In this document: in pieces, positions 1-8,670 of the stretch | How the letters are laid out: every line of letters starts with the position of its first letter | Numbering within the stretch: position 1 is the stretch's first letter | From: CAVXHQ01 sp963789535 | GTDB taxonomy: Bacteria; Pseudomonadota; Alphaproteobacteria; Rhodobacterales; Rhodobacteraceae | Length of the DNA stretch: 64,000 nt | Reading direction: 5' to 3' | Assembly: GCA_963789535.1 (NCBI GenBank) | Contig: CAWBKU010000004.1 | Span: 806,001 to 870,000, forward strand | The notes under the pieces: generated by a model | Database searches by the model: none | Told to the model about the DNA's origin: nothing | Seen by the model: the letters and a program-made list of their open reading frames with translations, nothing else | Program-made: the position numbers and the translations under genes

Positions 1-174
1 GTGACCGGCACGGTCGAGTTGCCGAGCGGCACCGAGATGGTGATGCCGGGCGACAACCTGAAGTTCACCGTCGACCTGATCGCGCCGATCGCGATGGAAG
101 ACGGCCTGCGCTTCGCCATCCGTGAGGGTGGCCGGACGGTTGGCGCGGGCGTGGTGTCGAAGATCCTGGTTTGA
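1..174 (+). CDS. tuf: Elongation factor Tu, C-terminal end (partial)
   Basis: The window opens inside this gene; 57 residues and a TGA stop at 172-174 remain. The peptide reads as the last beta-barrel domain of EF-Tu, with the family's closing motifs RFAIREGGRTVGAGVV and SKIL. EF-Tu delivers aminoacyl-tRNA to the ribosome in a GTP-dependent way. The GTPase domain lies outside the window. A hairpin repeat and a good intrinsic terminator follow, so transcription probably ends here. Only the C-terminus is seen, but this motif set is diagnostic. Confidence 0.96.
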   Translation: MTGTVELPSGTEMVMPGDNLKFTVDLIAPIAMEDGLRFAIREGGRTVGAGVVSKILV

Positions 175-179
175 GGCAT

Positions 180-198
180 GATGGGGTGAAACCCCATC
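180..198. repeat. Short perfect hairpin repeat (copy 1)
   Basis: Eight-base arms GATGGGGT and ACCCCATC flank a GAA loop, just after the tuf stop codon. The same arms with an AAA loop recur at 5725-5743. It lies ahead of the proper tuf terminator and has no T-run of its own. It looks like a short dispersed intergenic palindrome. Confidence 0.7.
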
Positions 199-211
199 CT
201 ACGGAACGAAG

Positions 212-241
212 GGGCCGTCCCGCGAGGGGCGGCCCTTTTTT
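212..241 (+). terminator. Intrinsic terminator of tuf
   Basis: A ten-base-pair GC-rich stem (GGGCCGTCCC against GGGGCGGCCC, one G-U pair) with a GCGA tetraloop is followed by a run of six T. It ends rightward transcription of tuf, and the convergent permease gene stops directly beyond it. Confidence 0.9.
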
Positions 242-242
242 G

Positions 243-1010
243 TCAGGCCAGGACTCCACGGCGGATCAAGTTGGCCCCGGCGAGCAGTAACACGGCTAGC
301 GTCGCGCGCCGGAACGTGGCCTGATCGACGCGGTCCTGGACCTGCTGGCCGATCACCATGCCGACGAAGGCGGGCGCGATCAGAAGGGCCGAGAACGCCG
401 CCGTCTCGGCGCGCAGCACGCCGGTCTGGATATGTGCCCCGACCAGCGCCATGGCGCCGAGACCATAGATGACGCCCTGAATCCGTACGCTCTCGGCCTT
501 GGGCGTGTCGATGGCGGTGAGATAGGCGACGGTCGGCGGGCCCCAGACGCCGGAGAGGCCGCCCGAGAACCCGGCGATGGCGCCGATGGCCCCTTCGAGG
601 AGGGCCGGGCGGCGCGGGGGCGCAGGGCGCCAACCCGAGAGTTGCAGCGCGGCGAAGAGGATCATCGCCACGCCGATGACCAAAAAGAGGCTCTGCGGCG
701 ACAGGACCGTTACGAGTTGCGCGCTCGCGACGAGCATCACCAGACCGACGCTCAGAAAGATGCGGAACCGCAGGATTGCCCGCCCGGCGGCGCGCGGCCC
801 CTGCCGCAGCGCCTGCATGCCGTTCGTCACCAGCGTCGGCAGGATCAGGCCCGCCAGCGCCAGTTGCGGCGGCAACACGATCGCCATCAGCGAGATCATC
901 ATCATCGGCATCCCGAAACCGACGAGCCCCTTGACCAGACCCGCGACCAGCGCCGCGCCGAGGGCGACAGCCAGCGCCGAGGGCGGCATGAGGGCAAGGA
1001 TGGTGTCCAT
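243..1010 (-). CDS. TauE/SafE (TSUP) family sulfite exporter-like permease
   Basis: A 255-residue integral membrane protein. The N-terminal part carries the glycine-rich GLVKGLVGFGMP signature seen in TSUP permeases, and a second repeat near residue 140 has the similar GAIAGFSGGLSGVWGPP. About eight hydrophobic segments are visible. Family members export or import small sulfur or organic anions across the inner membrane; the substrate cannot be read from the sequence. It is divergent from mcd and convergent with tuf, so it is probably a single-gene unit. Start ATG at 1010. Confidence 0.88.
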   Translation of the reverse strand: MDTILALMPPSALAVALGAALVAGLVKGLVGFGMPMMMISLMAIVLPPQLALAGLILPTLVTNGMQALRQGPRAAGRAILRFRIFLSVGLVMLVASAQLVTVLSPQSLFLVIGVAMILFAALQLSGWRPAPPRRPALLEGAIGAIAGFSGGLSGVWGPPTVAYLTAIDTPKAESVRIQGVIYGLGAMALVGAHIQTGVLRAETAAFSALLIAPAFVGMVIGQQVQDRVDQATFRRATLAVLLLAGANLIRRGVLA

Positions 1011-1165
1011 CGGGGTTCTCTAGCCGCTCGTCCCGGAGGCCGCAGCACAAATCCGCCCGATAGGGCATGACGACATCTAAATACACCTGAGAACTCATTC
1101 TTGAAATGATCTTGCGCTGCAAACGCACCGACGTTAGGATGCAGACGCAGCAATTGGGGCAGGAC

Positions 1166-2848
1166 ATGGCGCACGACGGGCACGGTATCCCACCTTCGGA
1201 GACGGTCGTTCCGGACGATCCGATGACGCTCTGCCGCGCCGCGATGGCGGCCGTGGACGGGTTCGTCGCAAGCGGGCGGGCGGCGGTGGCGCTTCGCGTG
1301 ACGCGCGACGGGCGGGTGCGCGCCGACCTCCTCGACGCAGACCAGGTGGCGGCGCACGGGCTCGCCTGGCTTGCGACCTATGCGCAGGCGCTGCGGCAGT
1401 TGCTCGGCTGGGCGGCACGGCTCGAGGCGGACGGACGGCTGCGCGAGACCGAGGCGCTCATCCTTCAGATCGCCTTTGGCGAATACCTCTGCCAGATCCA
1501 CGGCGGCATCCCGATGAGCCAGGGCGAAATGCTGCGCCCGCAGGACATCGGCCTTGGCGAGGACGACCTGCGCGCCCTCGTGGTGCCGGAGGTGGCGCGC
1601 CTGATGCGGGCAGGCAATACGCAAGGGGTGCGGACACGCCTCGTCGCCCTGATGCAGGAACGGGCGGGCGAGATCACCGGCGCCAGCGGCCTCGACGACG
1701 AGATGGAGATGATCCGCGGCCAGTTCCGCCGGTTCAGCGTCGAGCGGGTCGAGCCGCATGCCCACGGCTGGCACCTGCGCGACGAGCTGATCCCGATGGA
1801 GGTCGTCGACGCGCTGGCCGGGATGGGCGTGTTCGGCCTGACGATACCCGAGGAATACGGCGGGTTAGGTCTGTCGAAGACCGCGATGGCGGTGGTGAGC
1901 GAGGAACTGAGCCGGGGCTATGTCGGCACCGGCTCGCTCGGCACACGGTCCGAGATTGCGGCCGAGTTGATCCTGTGCGGCGGCACGGAGGCGCAAAAGG
2001 CGCACTGGTTGCCCCGGCTCGCGTCGGGCGCGGTGCTGCCGGCGGCGGTGTTCACCGAGCCCGACACCGGCTCCGACCTCGGCGCGCTGCGGACGCGGGC
2101 GGAACCGGACGGCGCGGACTGGACGATCACCGGCAACAAGACGTGGATCACCCATGCCGCGCGGGCGCATGTAATGACGGTGCTGGCGCGGACCGGGGCC
2201 GGGACGGACGACTACAGGGGTCTGTCGATGTTCCTGGCCGAAAAGACGCCGGGGACCGCGGACGATCCGTTCCCGACGCCCGGCATGACCGGCGGCGAGA
2301 TCGGCGTGATCGGCTATCGCGGGATGAAGGAATACGAGCTGGCGTTCGACGGGTTCGCGGTGACGGGCGATGGCCTGCTCGGCGGTGTGACCGGCCAGGG
2401 GTTCAGGCAGTTGATGCAGACCTTCGAGAGCGCGCGGATCCAGACGGCGGCCCGGGCGGTCGGTGTGGCACAATCGGCGCTCGATCACGCGCTGCGCTAT
2501 GCGACCGAGCGGCGGCAGTTCGGCAAGCCACTCGTCGACTTTCCCCGGGTGTCGGGCAAACTCGCGATGATGGCGGTCGAGATCATGGTGGCGCGACAGC
2601 TCACCTATTTTTCGGCACGTGAAAAGGATGCGGGGCGGCGCTGCGACCTCGAGGCGGGGATGGCCAAACTGCTGGCGGCGCGGGTCGCCTGGGCGGCGGC
2701 GGACAACGCGGTGCAGATCCATGGCGGCAACGGTTTCGCGCAGGAATATCCGGTCAGCCGGATCCTGTGCGACGCGCGCATCCTCAACATCTTCGAGGGG
2801 GCCGCGGAAATTCAGGCCCAGGTGATCGCCCGGCGACTCCTGGACTGA
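1166..2848 (+). CDS. mcd: (2S)-methylsuccinyl-CoA dehydrogenase
   Basis: An acyl-CoA dehydrogenase of about 560 residues, longer than the usual 380-400 because of an N-terminal extension of roughly 150 residues typical of methylsuccinyl-CoA dehydrogenase. The flavoprotein core is clear: FTEPDTGSDLGALRTRA, the KTWITHAARAHVMTVLARTG stretch, ARAVGVAQSALDHALRYA, and the C-terminal QIHGGNGFAQEYPVSRILCD and FEGAAEIQAQVIARRLL. Mcd oxidises methylsuccinyl-CoA to mesaconyl-CoA in the ethylmalonyl-CoA pathway, used for acetyl-CoA assimilation where isocitrate lyase is absent. I chose ATG 1166, which has GGGG about six bases upstream; in-frame ATGs at 1139 and 1106 have poorer ribosome sites. No other pathway gene lies beside it. 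The specific identity rests on recognised similarity to Rhodobacter Mcd. Confidence 0.88.
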   Translation: MAHDGHGIPPSETVVPDDPMTLCRAAMAAVDGFVASGRAAVALRVTRDGRVRADLLDADQVAAHGLAWLATYAQALRQLLGWAARLEADGRLRETEALILQIAFGEYLCQIHGGIPMSQGEMLRPQDIGLGEDDLRALVVPEVARLMRAGNTQGVRTRLVALMQERAGEITGASGLDDEMEMIRGQFRRFSVERVEPHAHGWHLRDELIPMEVVDALAGMGVFGLTIPEEYGGLGLSKTAMAVVSEELSRGYVGTGSLGTRSEIAAELILCGGTEAQKAHWLPRLASGAVLPAAVFTEPDTGSDLGALRTRAEPDGADWTITGNKTWITHAARAHVMTVLARTGAGTDDYRGLSMFLAEKTPGTADDPFPTPGMTGGEIGVIGYRGMKEYELAFDGFAVTGDGLLGGVTGQGFRQLMQTFESARIQTAARAVGVAQSALDHALRYATERRQFGKPLVDFPRVSGKLAMMAVEIMVARQLTYFSAREKDAGRRCDLEAGMAKLLAARVAWAAADNAVQIHGGNGFAQEYPVSRILCDARILNIFEGAAEIQAQVIARRLLD

Positions 2849-2879
2849 AGACGGGCGGCGGGGCGACCCGCCAGCAAGT

Positions 2880-2911
2880 GGCGCCGGCAGGTTGGGAGGC
2901 ATGCCGGCGCC
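2880..2911. other. GC-rich stem-loop after mcd
   Basis: Perfect ten-base arms (2880-2889 and 2902-2911) enclose a 12-base loop, 31 bases after the mcd stop. No T-run follows, so it may be a weak terminator or an mRNA-stabilising hairpin between convergent genes. Confidence 0.4.
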
Positions 2912-2929
2912 TGCCCTGTCCTGAAGGCT

Positions 2930-2976
2930 GACGGAAACTATCAAAGTTTCCGTCGTCGATTTCTTTGAAAGAAATC
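2930..2976. repeat. Double-hairpin intergenic element (copy A)
   Basis: Two adjacent AT-rich perfect hairpins: GACGGAAACT/AGTTTCCGTC (2930-2954), and GATTTCTT/AAGAAATC (2958-2976), with GTC between. It abuts the stop codon of the convergent gene at 2980. Similar hairpin, GACG-type linker, hairpin arrays lie near 22000, 27210 and 55390, with different stems but the same plan. Confidence 0.6.
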
Positions 2977-2979
2977 GTT

Positions 2980-3594
2980 CTAGGGCAGATCGGGCACGAT
3001 AACGCACGGCATCGGCGCCACGAGGGGGGCGTCGGTCACGCGAAAGGCGTCGCAATCGGCCAGTGCGGCCGCCTCGGCCGTCTGCCGGTTCGGATAGCCC
3101 CAGTTCAGCGAATAGGCCCCGTCCGCCGACACCGCCATCGCCCGGAACGCGGCATAGGATGTGGCGGTGAGAAAGTATTCCGAGGCCTCGTTCGACATCG
3201 TGAGGACGCCCGGCTCCGGGCCGGAGAACCCCCGCGGCACGATCTCGGCGATGATCCGGCAGCGGTCGTTCACCTCGAGGCAGTTCGACATCGCGATCGC
3301 CTGCGCCGCGGCGAGCGTCCCGGCGCCGGTGGAATAGCCGAAGCCGAATTCCTTCGAGATCGCGAAGGCGCCGAAATAGGTGGTCGTCCCGAAGTCGTCG
3401 TCGAACGCCTGTTTCACATCGACCGGCAGGGTGACGCCGGCCCGCATCTCGAGGACGCCGAACGCCTCGAAGATCGCGGTGCGGATCGGCGTGCCGAGGT
3501 AATTGCCATCGGGCAGCGTCTGAGCGGTGGCGTCAACGGGCGCGAGGCAGGCCACCAGGGCCAGACCCGCCAGTTGGGCACGCAGATCGGTCAT
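2980..3594 (-). CDS. Secreted protein of unknown function with repeated Ala/Cys motif
   Basis: A 204-residue protein with an N-terminal hydrophobic signal (AGLALVACLA, cleavage likely near ATAQT, residue 25), so periplasmic. Two C-terminal stretches have a similar form: AISKEFGFGYSTGAGTLAAA followed by QAIAMSNC, and YSLNWGYPNRQTAEAAALAD followed by C. In each, an aromatic/Gly segment precedes an Ala-rich helix ending in Cys, which resembles DUF4189-type modules. Four Cys in the mature part could form disulfides. Not assigned to a pathway. The gene sits 69 bases downstream of the MFS gene on the same strand. Confidence 0.72.
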   Translation of the reverse strand: MTDLRAQLAGLALVACLAPVDATAQTLPDGNYLGTPIRTAIFEAFGVLEMRAGVTLPVDVKQAFDDDFGTTTYFGAFAISKEFGFGYSTGAGTLAAAQAIAMSNCLEVNDRCRIIAEIVPRGFSGPEPGVLTMSNEASEYFLTATSYAAFRAMAVSADGAYSLNWGYPNRQTAEAAALADCDAFRVTDAPLVAPMPCVIVPDLP

Positions 3595-3663
3595 CGAAGG
3601 ATCCTTTCGTCCGATGCGCCGATGATGCCCGCGTCGCCGCGCCCGCGCAACATCGGCGATGCC

Positions 3664-4908
3664 CTAGCGCACCGCCTGAGCAAGGGCGCCGCGGGGCGCA
3701 CCCAGACGCGGGTGCAGCCGCCCGGCCATCGTCGCAGCCGCCAGCATCCCGAGGCCCCCGGCAGCGAAGATCCCCGCGACCGGCAGGAACAGGAGCACCA
3801 CGAAGGCGACCCCCGGCGTGGCGATCCCCGAGGCATCGCGAAAGGTCGAATAGACCGCCGCCATCTCGGTCCGCTCGGACGGTTTGACCGCCATCAGGAA
3901 CGGCAGGCTGGCACAGACGTCGAGCATCACGAGGCCGATCGACGAGACCATGAGGACGCCGACCGTTACCCACGGCAGCGGAGACAGCACGAAGGCGAGG
4001 ATCATCGTCGTGCCGCAGAACGCAAAGGTGCCGCGCACCGAATTGCGCACGCCGACGCGGTGCACCCCGCGCAGCATCAGCGGCGTCACGAAGAGGAGCG
4101 CGTTCGACAGCGACATCGCAAAGCCGCCGACCCGGTCGCCGAGGCCGTTCTCGATACAGAAGATCGGCAGATAGACGACGTAGACCCACCACCCCGACGA
4201 GCGGATGACCGCGAAGAGCCACCCCGCGATCAGCCGCGGCTGTGCCCTGAACCGCGCCAGATAGGCCAGCGGGTTGGGCGCCGGGCCGCGGGCGCGGGTG
4301 ATCTGCTTGCCGTTGCCGAGGCGCAGCACCCAGAACACGATAAGCATCGCCAGCGCCGCCACCCCGGCGAGCAGGAACGGCGCCGGGCGCCACCAGTCGA
4401 GCAGGAACACCCCGAGGAACGGCCCGACCGCCCAGGGCGTGGCGCTGTAGACCATGCGGGTCGATTCGTTGCGCCCGAGGTCGGTGCGCGCGATATAGTC
4501 GAGGATGTAGGCGTTGATGCAGACGGTGAACGTCACCGTCGCGACGGCGTTGATCAGCAGGGCCGCCGCCATCAGCGCCGGTGTCCCGATGATCGCCAGC
4601 GTCAGCCCGACGAAATAGAGGAGCGGCGCCAGCGTGAACGCCCAGCGGCGGGCGATATGCTGCGTCAGCCAGGGCACCATGAGGCCGCAGATCAGGCTGG
4701 TGATCCCGACGCAGAAATAGATCAGCGAGACGCTGCCCGCGTCGCCATAGGCGCGATAGATCGCGAGTGGCATCGCCGACAGCAGCGTGCCGCGCACCCC
4801 CGCCTCGCAGGCGGCGATCATCGCGAAATGCTGCACCTTCGGGGTCGGCGAATGGGTCAGGTAGACGGGGGCGCGGGGGGCGATCATGGGCGCAGGATGC
4901 GGCGGCAT
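3664..4908 (-). CDS. Major facilitator superfamily transporter
   Basis: A 414-residue polytopic protein with about twelve hydrophobic segments in two groups of six. The central loop near residues 205-235 is basic (GNGKQITRARGPAPNPLAYL). Hydrophobic spans include SLIYFCVGITSLICGLMVPW and LMAAALLINAVATVTFTVCI. This is the topology of MFS secondary transporters, which move small solutes with protons or other ions across the inner membrane. Nothing visible identifies the substrate. The start at 4908 is followed by in-frame ATG codons, so a few residues could be trimmed. It is 63 bases downstream of recO on the same strand. Confidence 0.8.
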   Translation of the reverse strand: MPPHPAPMIAPRAPVYLTHSPTPKVQHFAMIAACEAGVRGTLLSAMPLAIYRAYGDAGSVSLIYFCVGITSLICGLMVPWLTQHIARRWAFTLAPLLYFVGLTLAIIGTPALMAAALLINAVATVTFTVCINAYILDYIARTDLGRNESTRMVYSATPWAVGPFLGVFLLDWWRPAPFLLAGVAALAMLIVFWVLRLGNGKQITRARGPAPNPLAYLARFRAQPRLIAGWLFAVIRSSGWWVYVVYLPIFCIENGLGDRVGGFAMSLSNALLFVTPLMLRGVHRVGVRNSVRGTFAFCGTTMILAFVLSPLPWVTVGVLMVSSIGLVMLDVCASLPFLMAVKPSERTEMAAVYSTFRDASGIATPGVAFVVLLFLPVAGIFAAGGLGMLAAATMAGRLHPRLGAPRGALAQAVR

Positions 4909-4971
4909 GTCGCGGCCCGCTGGTCCGGATGCGACAATTTCAGGTCCGTCACGGCCCTGCCGCCTCGTGGC

Positions 4972-5700
4972 TCAATCCGTGCGCAACAACACTTCGATGA
5001 GGCGCGCGCGGGCGGGCGGCAGCGGCCTGTCGGTGAGAGGATGCAGCAGCCGGTGCGCGAGGAAATGGCCCGTCGTGGCCAGTGCCGCGCAGATCTCGGG
5101 CGTGTCGTGCGCCCCCTGCCCGCGCAGCACCGGCGGCAGGGGCAGCATCCGGCCGGCCCATTCGCCCGCCGCCGCGCGCGACACCGCCCGGCCCGAGCGG
5201 GGCGAGACGTAGACCAGATCCTCGGTACTGCCGGTGACGGCGCAGGTGGCGAGGTCGAGGCCGACCCCCATTTCGTCGAGCAGCGCCAGTTCCCATTGCA
5301 GATAGGCGAGCGGCCAGACCGCGTTCTGGCCCATCAGGTCGAGGAGCTGCATCGTGCGGTCGTAGAGCCGCGGATGGCTCTCGCGCTCGGGCAGGGTCGC
5401 GGTGAGGAGCGACGTGACGGCGTTGAGGCCGGCGAGGGCGAGACGGTCCGACAGCACCACGGCGGCGCGGCTGCGCAGCGGCTCGACGGTAAAGGCGCCC
5501 AGGTGCTCGTCGAGGCGGGCGCGCCAGGTAAGCGCGATCTGCGCGCCCGGTTGCAGCGACGGCGAGAGTTTGCGCGAGGTGCCGCCACGGATCACGCCGG
5601 CGTGACGGCCATGCAGGGCGGTGAACACCTCGGCGATGACCGAGGTTTCGCCGTGCCGCCGCACCGCCAGTATCGCCCCCTCGTCGCGCCATTCGATCAT
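4972..5700 (-). CDS. recO: DNA repair protein RecO
   Basis: A 242-residue protein starting MIEWRDEGAILAVRRHGETS, the usual RecO N-terminus with its OB-fold (residues 1-80, including HAGVIRGGTSRKLSPSLQPG). A helical C-terminal domain follows. RecO loads RecA onto SSB-coated single-stranded DNA with RecR in gap repair. An upstream in-frame ATG at 5745 exists, but the stretch between is a palindromic intergenic repeat, so 5700 is the better start. The zinc-binding Cys cluster of some RecO proteins is not apparent, as is common in alphaproteobacteria. Last gene of the lepB-rnc-era-DUF1491-recO run. Confidence 0.92.
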   Translation of the reverse strand: MIEWRDEGAILAVRRHGETSVIAEVFTALHGRHAGVIRGGTSRKLSPSLQPGAQIALTWRARLDEHLGAFTVEPLRSRAAVVLSDRLALAGLNAVTSLLTATLPERESHPRLYDRTMQLLDLMGQNAVWPLAYLQWELALLDEMGVGLDLATCAVTGSTEDLVYVSPRSGRAVSRAAAGEWAGRMLPLPPVLRGQGAHDTPEICAALATTGHFLAHRLLHPLTDRPLPPARARLIEVLLRTD

Positions 5701-5724
5701 CGCAAGGTGATACCGCGCGAAGGT

Positions 5725-5743
5725 GATGGGGTAAAACCCCATC
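5725..5743. repeat. Short perfect hairpin repeat (copy 2)
   Basis: Arms GATGGGGT and ACCCCATC with an AAA loop, the same arms as the hairpin after tuf at 180-198. It sits between the DUF1491 gene and recO, where it could weaken read-through into recO. Confidence 0.7.
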
Positions 5744-5755
5744 AAGCCCGGCGGA

Positions 5756-6085
5756 TCAAAGTCCCTCTTCCCCCAGCAGATGCCGCCCCGCCCGGTCCTC
5801 GACCTCGATCACCCAGAGATCGCCGTCGAACCCGCGCTGCCGTGCGATGGACGCATCCACGTCGCGCTCGGCGCCCTGCGCCAGCACCTCCCACGTCCGG
5901 GTGTCGGTCATCATGTCGTAGCGCCGCTGCCAGACGGTGGCCCGCCCGTCGAGGGTATTGAGCTTGACCAGCACCGACCCCGCCGAGGGATCGCCCTTGG
6001 CGGTCAGGAATGCCGGGATCTCGTGCTGCGCCAGACGTGCGCGATAGGCCGCAACCCAGAAGTCCGTCGTCAGTCGCGGCGCCAT
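5756..6085 (-). CDS. DUF1491 family protein
   Basis: A 109-residue soluble protein matching the DUF1491 pattern: an N-terminal helix LTTDFWVAAYRARLAQHEIP, then GSVLVKLNTLDGRATVWQRR and a C-terminal DGDLWVIEVEDRAGRHLL. The family is small, restricted largely to alphaproteobacteria, and has no established function. It begins three bases after era and is read in the same direction, so it is very probably co-transcribed with rnc-era-recO. No membrane segment or signal peptide. Confidence 0.85.
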   Translation of the reverse strand: MAPRLTTDFWVAAYRARLAQHEIPAFLTAKGDPSAGSVLVKLNTLDGRATVWQRRYDMMTDTRTWEVLAQGAERDVDASIARQRGFDGDLWVIEVEDRAGRHLLGEEGL

Positions 6086-6088
6086 GTC

Positions 6089-7052
6089 TCAGGTGTTCCC
6101 GTCCTTGAAGTCGAGGCCCATCTCCGAGAACCGCTCCGCCTCGTCGAGCCAGCCGGGCCGCACCTTGACCTGAAGGAACAGGTGCACCTTGCGCCCCAGA
6201 AACTCCTCGAGTTCGAGGCGCGATGCCTGCGAGACCGCCTTGATCGTCTCGCCGCCACGCCCCAGCACGATGCCCTTGTGGCCGTCACGGGCAACATAGA
6301 CGATCTGGTCGATCCGGGCGGAGCCGTCTTTCCGCTCTTCCCAGCTCTCCGTCTCGACGGTCAATTCATAGGGCAGTTCCTGATGCAGCCGCAGGGTCAG
6401 CTTTTCGCGCGTCATCTCGGCGGCGATCATCCGCACGGGCAGGTCCGCGATCTGGTCCTCGGGATAGAGCCACGGCCCCTCGGGCATCCGCGCGGCGAGC
6501 CAGCGCTTGAGGTCGTCGGTGCCGTGGCCGCGCTCGGCGGAGATGAGGAATGTCTCGACGAAGGGGATCGCCTCGTTCAACTCCTTCGTGAGGCCGAGCA
6601 GCGCCTCGGACTTCACCTTGTCGATCTTGTTGATCGCGAGTGCCACGGTGCGCCCCTTGGCGATGCCGCTCAGCCGCTTGAGGATGTCCTTGACGCCCGC
6701 CGAGACGCCACGATGCGCCTCGACCAGTGAGGATGATCACATCCGCGTCCCCTGCCCCGCCCCAGGCGGCGGCGACCATCGCCCGGTCGAGCCTGCGGCG
6801 CGGCGCGAAGATACCCGGCGTGTCGACGAAGACGATCTGGCTCGCGCCCTCGATGGCGACACCGCGAATCCGCGCCCGCGTGGTCTGAACCTTGTGCGTC
6901 ACGATCGAGACCTTGGCGCCCACCATCCGGTTCAGCAGCGTCGACTTGCCGGCGTTCGGCTCTCCGATCAGGGCGACGAAGCCGGCGCGAGTGGGCCGGT
7001 CGCTTTCACTCTTGCGATCCGACGTGGCGTCTCGCGGCACTTCTTCGGTCAT
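6089..7052 (-). pseudogene. era: GTPase Era, frame broken by one extra base (possible sequence error)
   Basis: Era is an essential GTPase that helps mature 16S rRNA and the 30S subunit. The first 108 residues (from ATG 7052) hold G1 GEPNAGKST and G3 DTPG, then read out of frame. The rest, in another frame from about 6727 down to 6089, holds G4 NKID and the C-terminal KH domain (GRGGETIKAVSQASRLELEE). The coding strand reads ATC CTC A CTG GTC GAG; removing the A (complement of T6728) restores a continuous 320-residue Era, the normal length. The start overlaps the rnc stop (ATGA). Because Era is essential, a sequencing error or another intact copy is more likely than true loss. Confidence 0.9.
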
Positions 7053-7729
7053 GACGATACCTTTTCCAACAATGCTGCCGCAGCGGCCTGTTCTGCCTGA
7101 CGCTTCGATCCGGCGGTGGCCCGTGCGGTCGCGCCCGAGGCCAGCGTCACCTCGACGGTGAACTCGGGCTGATGATCGGGGCCGGACCGGGCGATCTCGG
7201 CGTAGACGGGCGGCACCTCGCCGCGCCCCTGGGCCCATTCCTGAAGGCTGGTCTTGGGGTCGCGCGCATCGGCCTCGACGCCCGCGATCCGACCGGCCCA
7301 GAGGCGCCGCACGACGGAGCGCGCCGCGTCGTGGCCGGCATCGAGCCAGATCGCGGCGATCACCGCCTCCATCGCATCGGCCAGCAGCGCCTCCTTGCGG
7401 CGACCGCCCGACTGCTGCTCCGACCGCCCCAGCCGCAGCACGGCGCCGAGGTCGATGTCGCGGGCCACCGACGCACAGGTCTCGCGCCGGACGAGCGCAT
7501 TGTAGCGCGGCGCGATCTGCCCCTCGCTGGCGGCGGCATCCGCATCGAGCAGCGCCTCGGCGATCACGAGGCCCAGCACCCGGTCCCCGAGGAACTCGAG
7601 CCGCTGATTATCGTCCGCCCCGGCGCCGCCGAACGACGGATGCGTCAGGGCGCGGACGAGGAGGGCAGGCGTGCGGAAATCGTGCCCCAGACGCGCGGCG
7701 AAGGCGCGATGCTCCGCCGAGAGCCTCAC
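7049..7729 (-). CDS. rnc: Ribonuclease III
   Basis: A 226-residue protein with the RNase III signature RLEFLGDRVLGLVIAEALLD (about residues 39-58) and a C-terminal double-stranded RNA-binding domain (KTSLQEWAQGRGEVPPVYAE, then GSKRQAEQAAAAALLEKV). It cleaves dsRNA in rRNA and mRNA processing. The reading frame stays open far upstream over lepB, but the only sensible start is GTG at 7729 (VRLSAEHRAFAARLGHDF), which gives the usual length. Its stop overlaps the era start by ATGA. Confidence 0.93.
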   Translation of the reverse strand: MRLSAEHRAFAARLGHDFRTPALLVRALTHPSFGGAGADDNQRLEFLGDRVLGLVIAEALLDADAAASEGQIAPRYNALVRRETCASVARDIDLGAVLRLGRSEQQSGGRRKEALLADAMEAVIAAIWLDAGHDAARSVVRRLWAGRIAGVEADARDPKTSLQEWAQGRGEVPPVYAEIARSGPDHQPEFTVEVTLASGATARATAGSKRQAEQAAAAALLEKVSS

Positions 7730-7754
7730 CCGCGCATCGACGACGCCGGGCGCG

Positions 7755-8624
7755 TCAATTGATCGCCTGGAAATAGCGGTCGCTGCGCCAGGTCCAGAAC
7801 GCGAGCATCGAGCGGCCCGCCGACGAGAACACGATCCGGTCGGCGCGGCCGACGATATCCTCGAGCGGCACGAAGCCGACGCCGCCCCGTTCGCGGAAAT
7901 AGCGGCTGTCGGTCGAATTGTCGCGGTTGTCGCCCATGAAGAAGAAGTGTCCCTCGGGGACCGTATACACGTCCGTGTTGTCGGGATCGAAGCCGGGGAT
8001 GCTGTTGCGGATATTGAGGATCGAGTGGCGCACGCCATTGGGCAGCGTCTCGATCTGACGCGCGCTGCGGCAATCGCCGCCCAGCGGGACGAGGGGCTCG
8101 AGGCAGGACGGAAGGTCGCCGCCCGGCCCTTGTGGCGCATAGGTCTCGGTAAAGAACCCCGCGTCCTCGACCTCGACCGGCACGCCGTTCAGGATCAGAC
8201 GCCCATCGGTCACCTGCACCGTGTCGCCCGGCAGGCCGATCAGCCGTTTGATGAAATCGACGCCCGTGACGGGATGGCGGAACACGACGACATCGCCCCG
8301 TTCGGGTGTGCTGCCGAACAGGCGCGTGCCGCCCGGCGGACCGTCCTCGTCCGAGCGGAAGTAGCCGCAGAAGTCGTCAGCCGAGATATCGATGCCGAGG
8401 CGCTGGATGCGGATCGACGGACAGGAGGCGTAGGAATAGCCGTAAGCCATCTTGTTGACGAAGAGGAAGTCGCCGATCAGCAGCGTGTCCTTCATCGAGC
8501 CGGAGGGGATCCAGAACGGCTGAAAGAACACGGTACGGAACACGCCGGCGATCAGCAGCGCGTAGACCACCGTCTTGACCGTCTCGAGGATGGTGGCGCC
8601 GATGCCGCCGGTCTTTTCGGCCAT
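7755..8624 (-). CDS. lepB: Signal peptidase I
   Basis: A 289-residue membrane-bound serine/lysine protease that removes signal peptides from exported preproteins. After an N-terminal transmembrane segment (TVKTVVYALLIAGVFRTVFF) come the catalytic Ser motif WIPSGSMKDTLLIGDFLFVN, the catalytic Lys motif RGDVVVFRHP/DFIKRLIGLPGD, and the late signature FFMGDNRDNSTDSRYF. Start ATG 8624 has AGGGAG seven bases upstream; the upstream in-frame ATGs lack this. Gene order acpS-lepB-rnc-era is standard in alphaproteobacteria. Confidence 0.95.
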   Translation of the reverse strand: MAEKTGGIGATILETVKTVVYALLIAGVFRTVFFQPFWIPSGSMKDTLLIGDFLFVNKMAYGYSYASCPSIRIQRLGIDISADDFCGYFRSDEDGPPGGTRLFGSTPERGDVVVFRHPVTGVDFIKRLIGLPGDTVQVTDGRLILNGVPVEVEDAGFFTETYAPQGPGGDLPSCLEPLVPLGGDCRSARQIETLPNGVRHSILNIRNSIPGFDPDNTDVYTVPEGHFFFMGDNRDNSTDSRYFRERGGVGFVPLEDIVGRADRIVFSSAGRSMLAFWTWRSDRYFQAIN

Positions 8625-8670
8625 GATGAGGCTCCCTTGTATCGCGCGCTTCATGGGCGCCACAGGGGGG

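Noticed and set aside
2965..5961. A very long plus-strand open frame of nearly 1000 codons
   Set aside because: It lies opposite recO, the MFS gene and a secreted-protein gene, all with clear motifs. Its product is Arg/His/Pro-rich low-complexity sequence, typical of an antisense shadow in GC-rich DNA.
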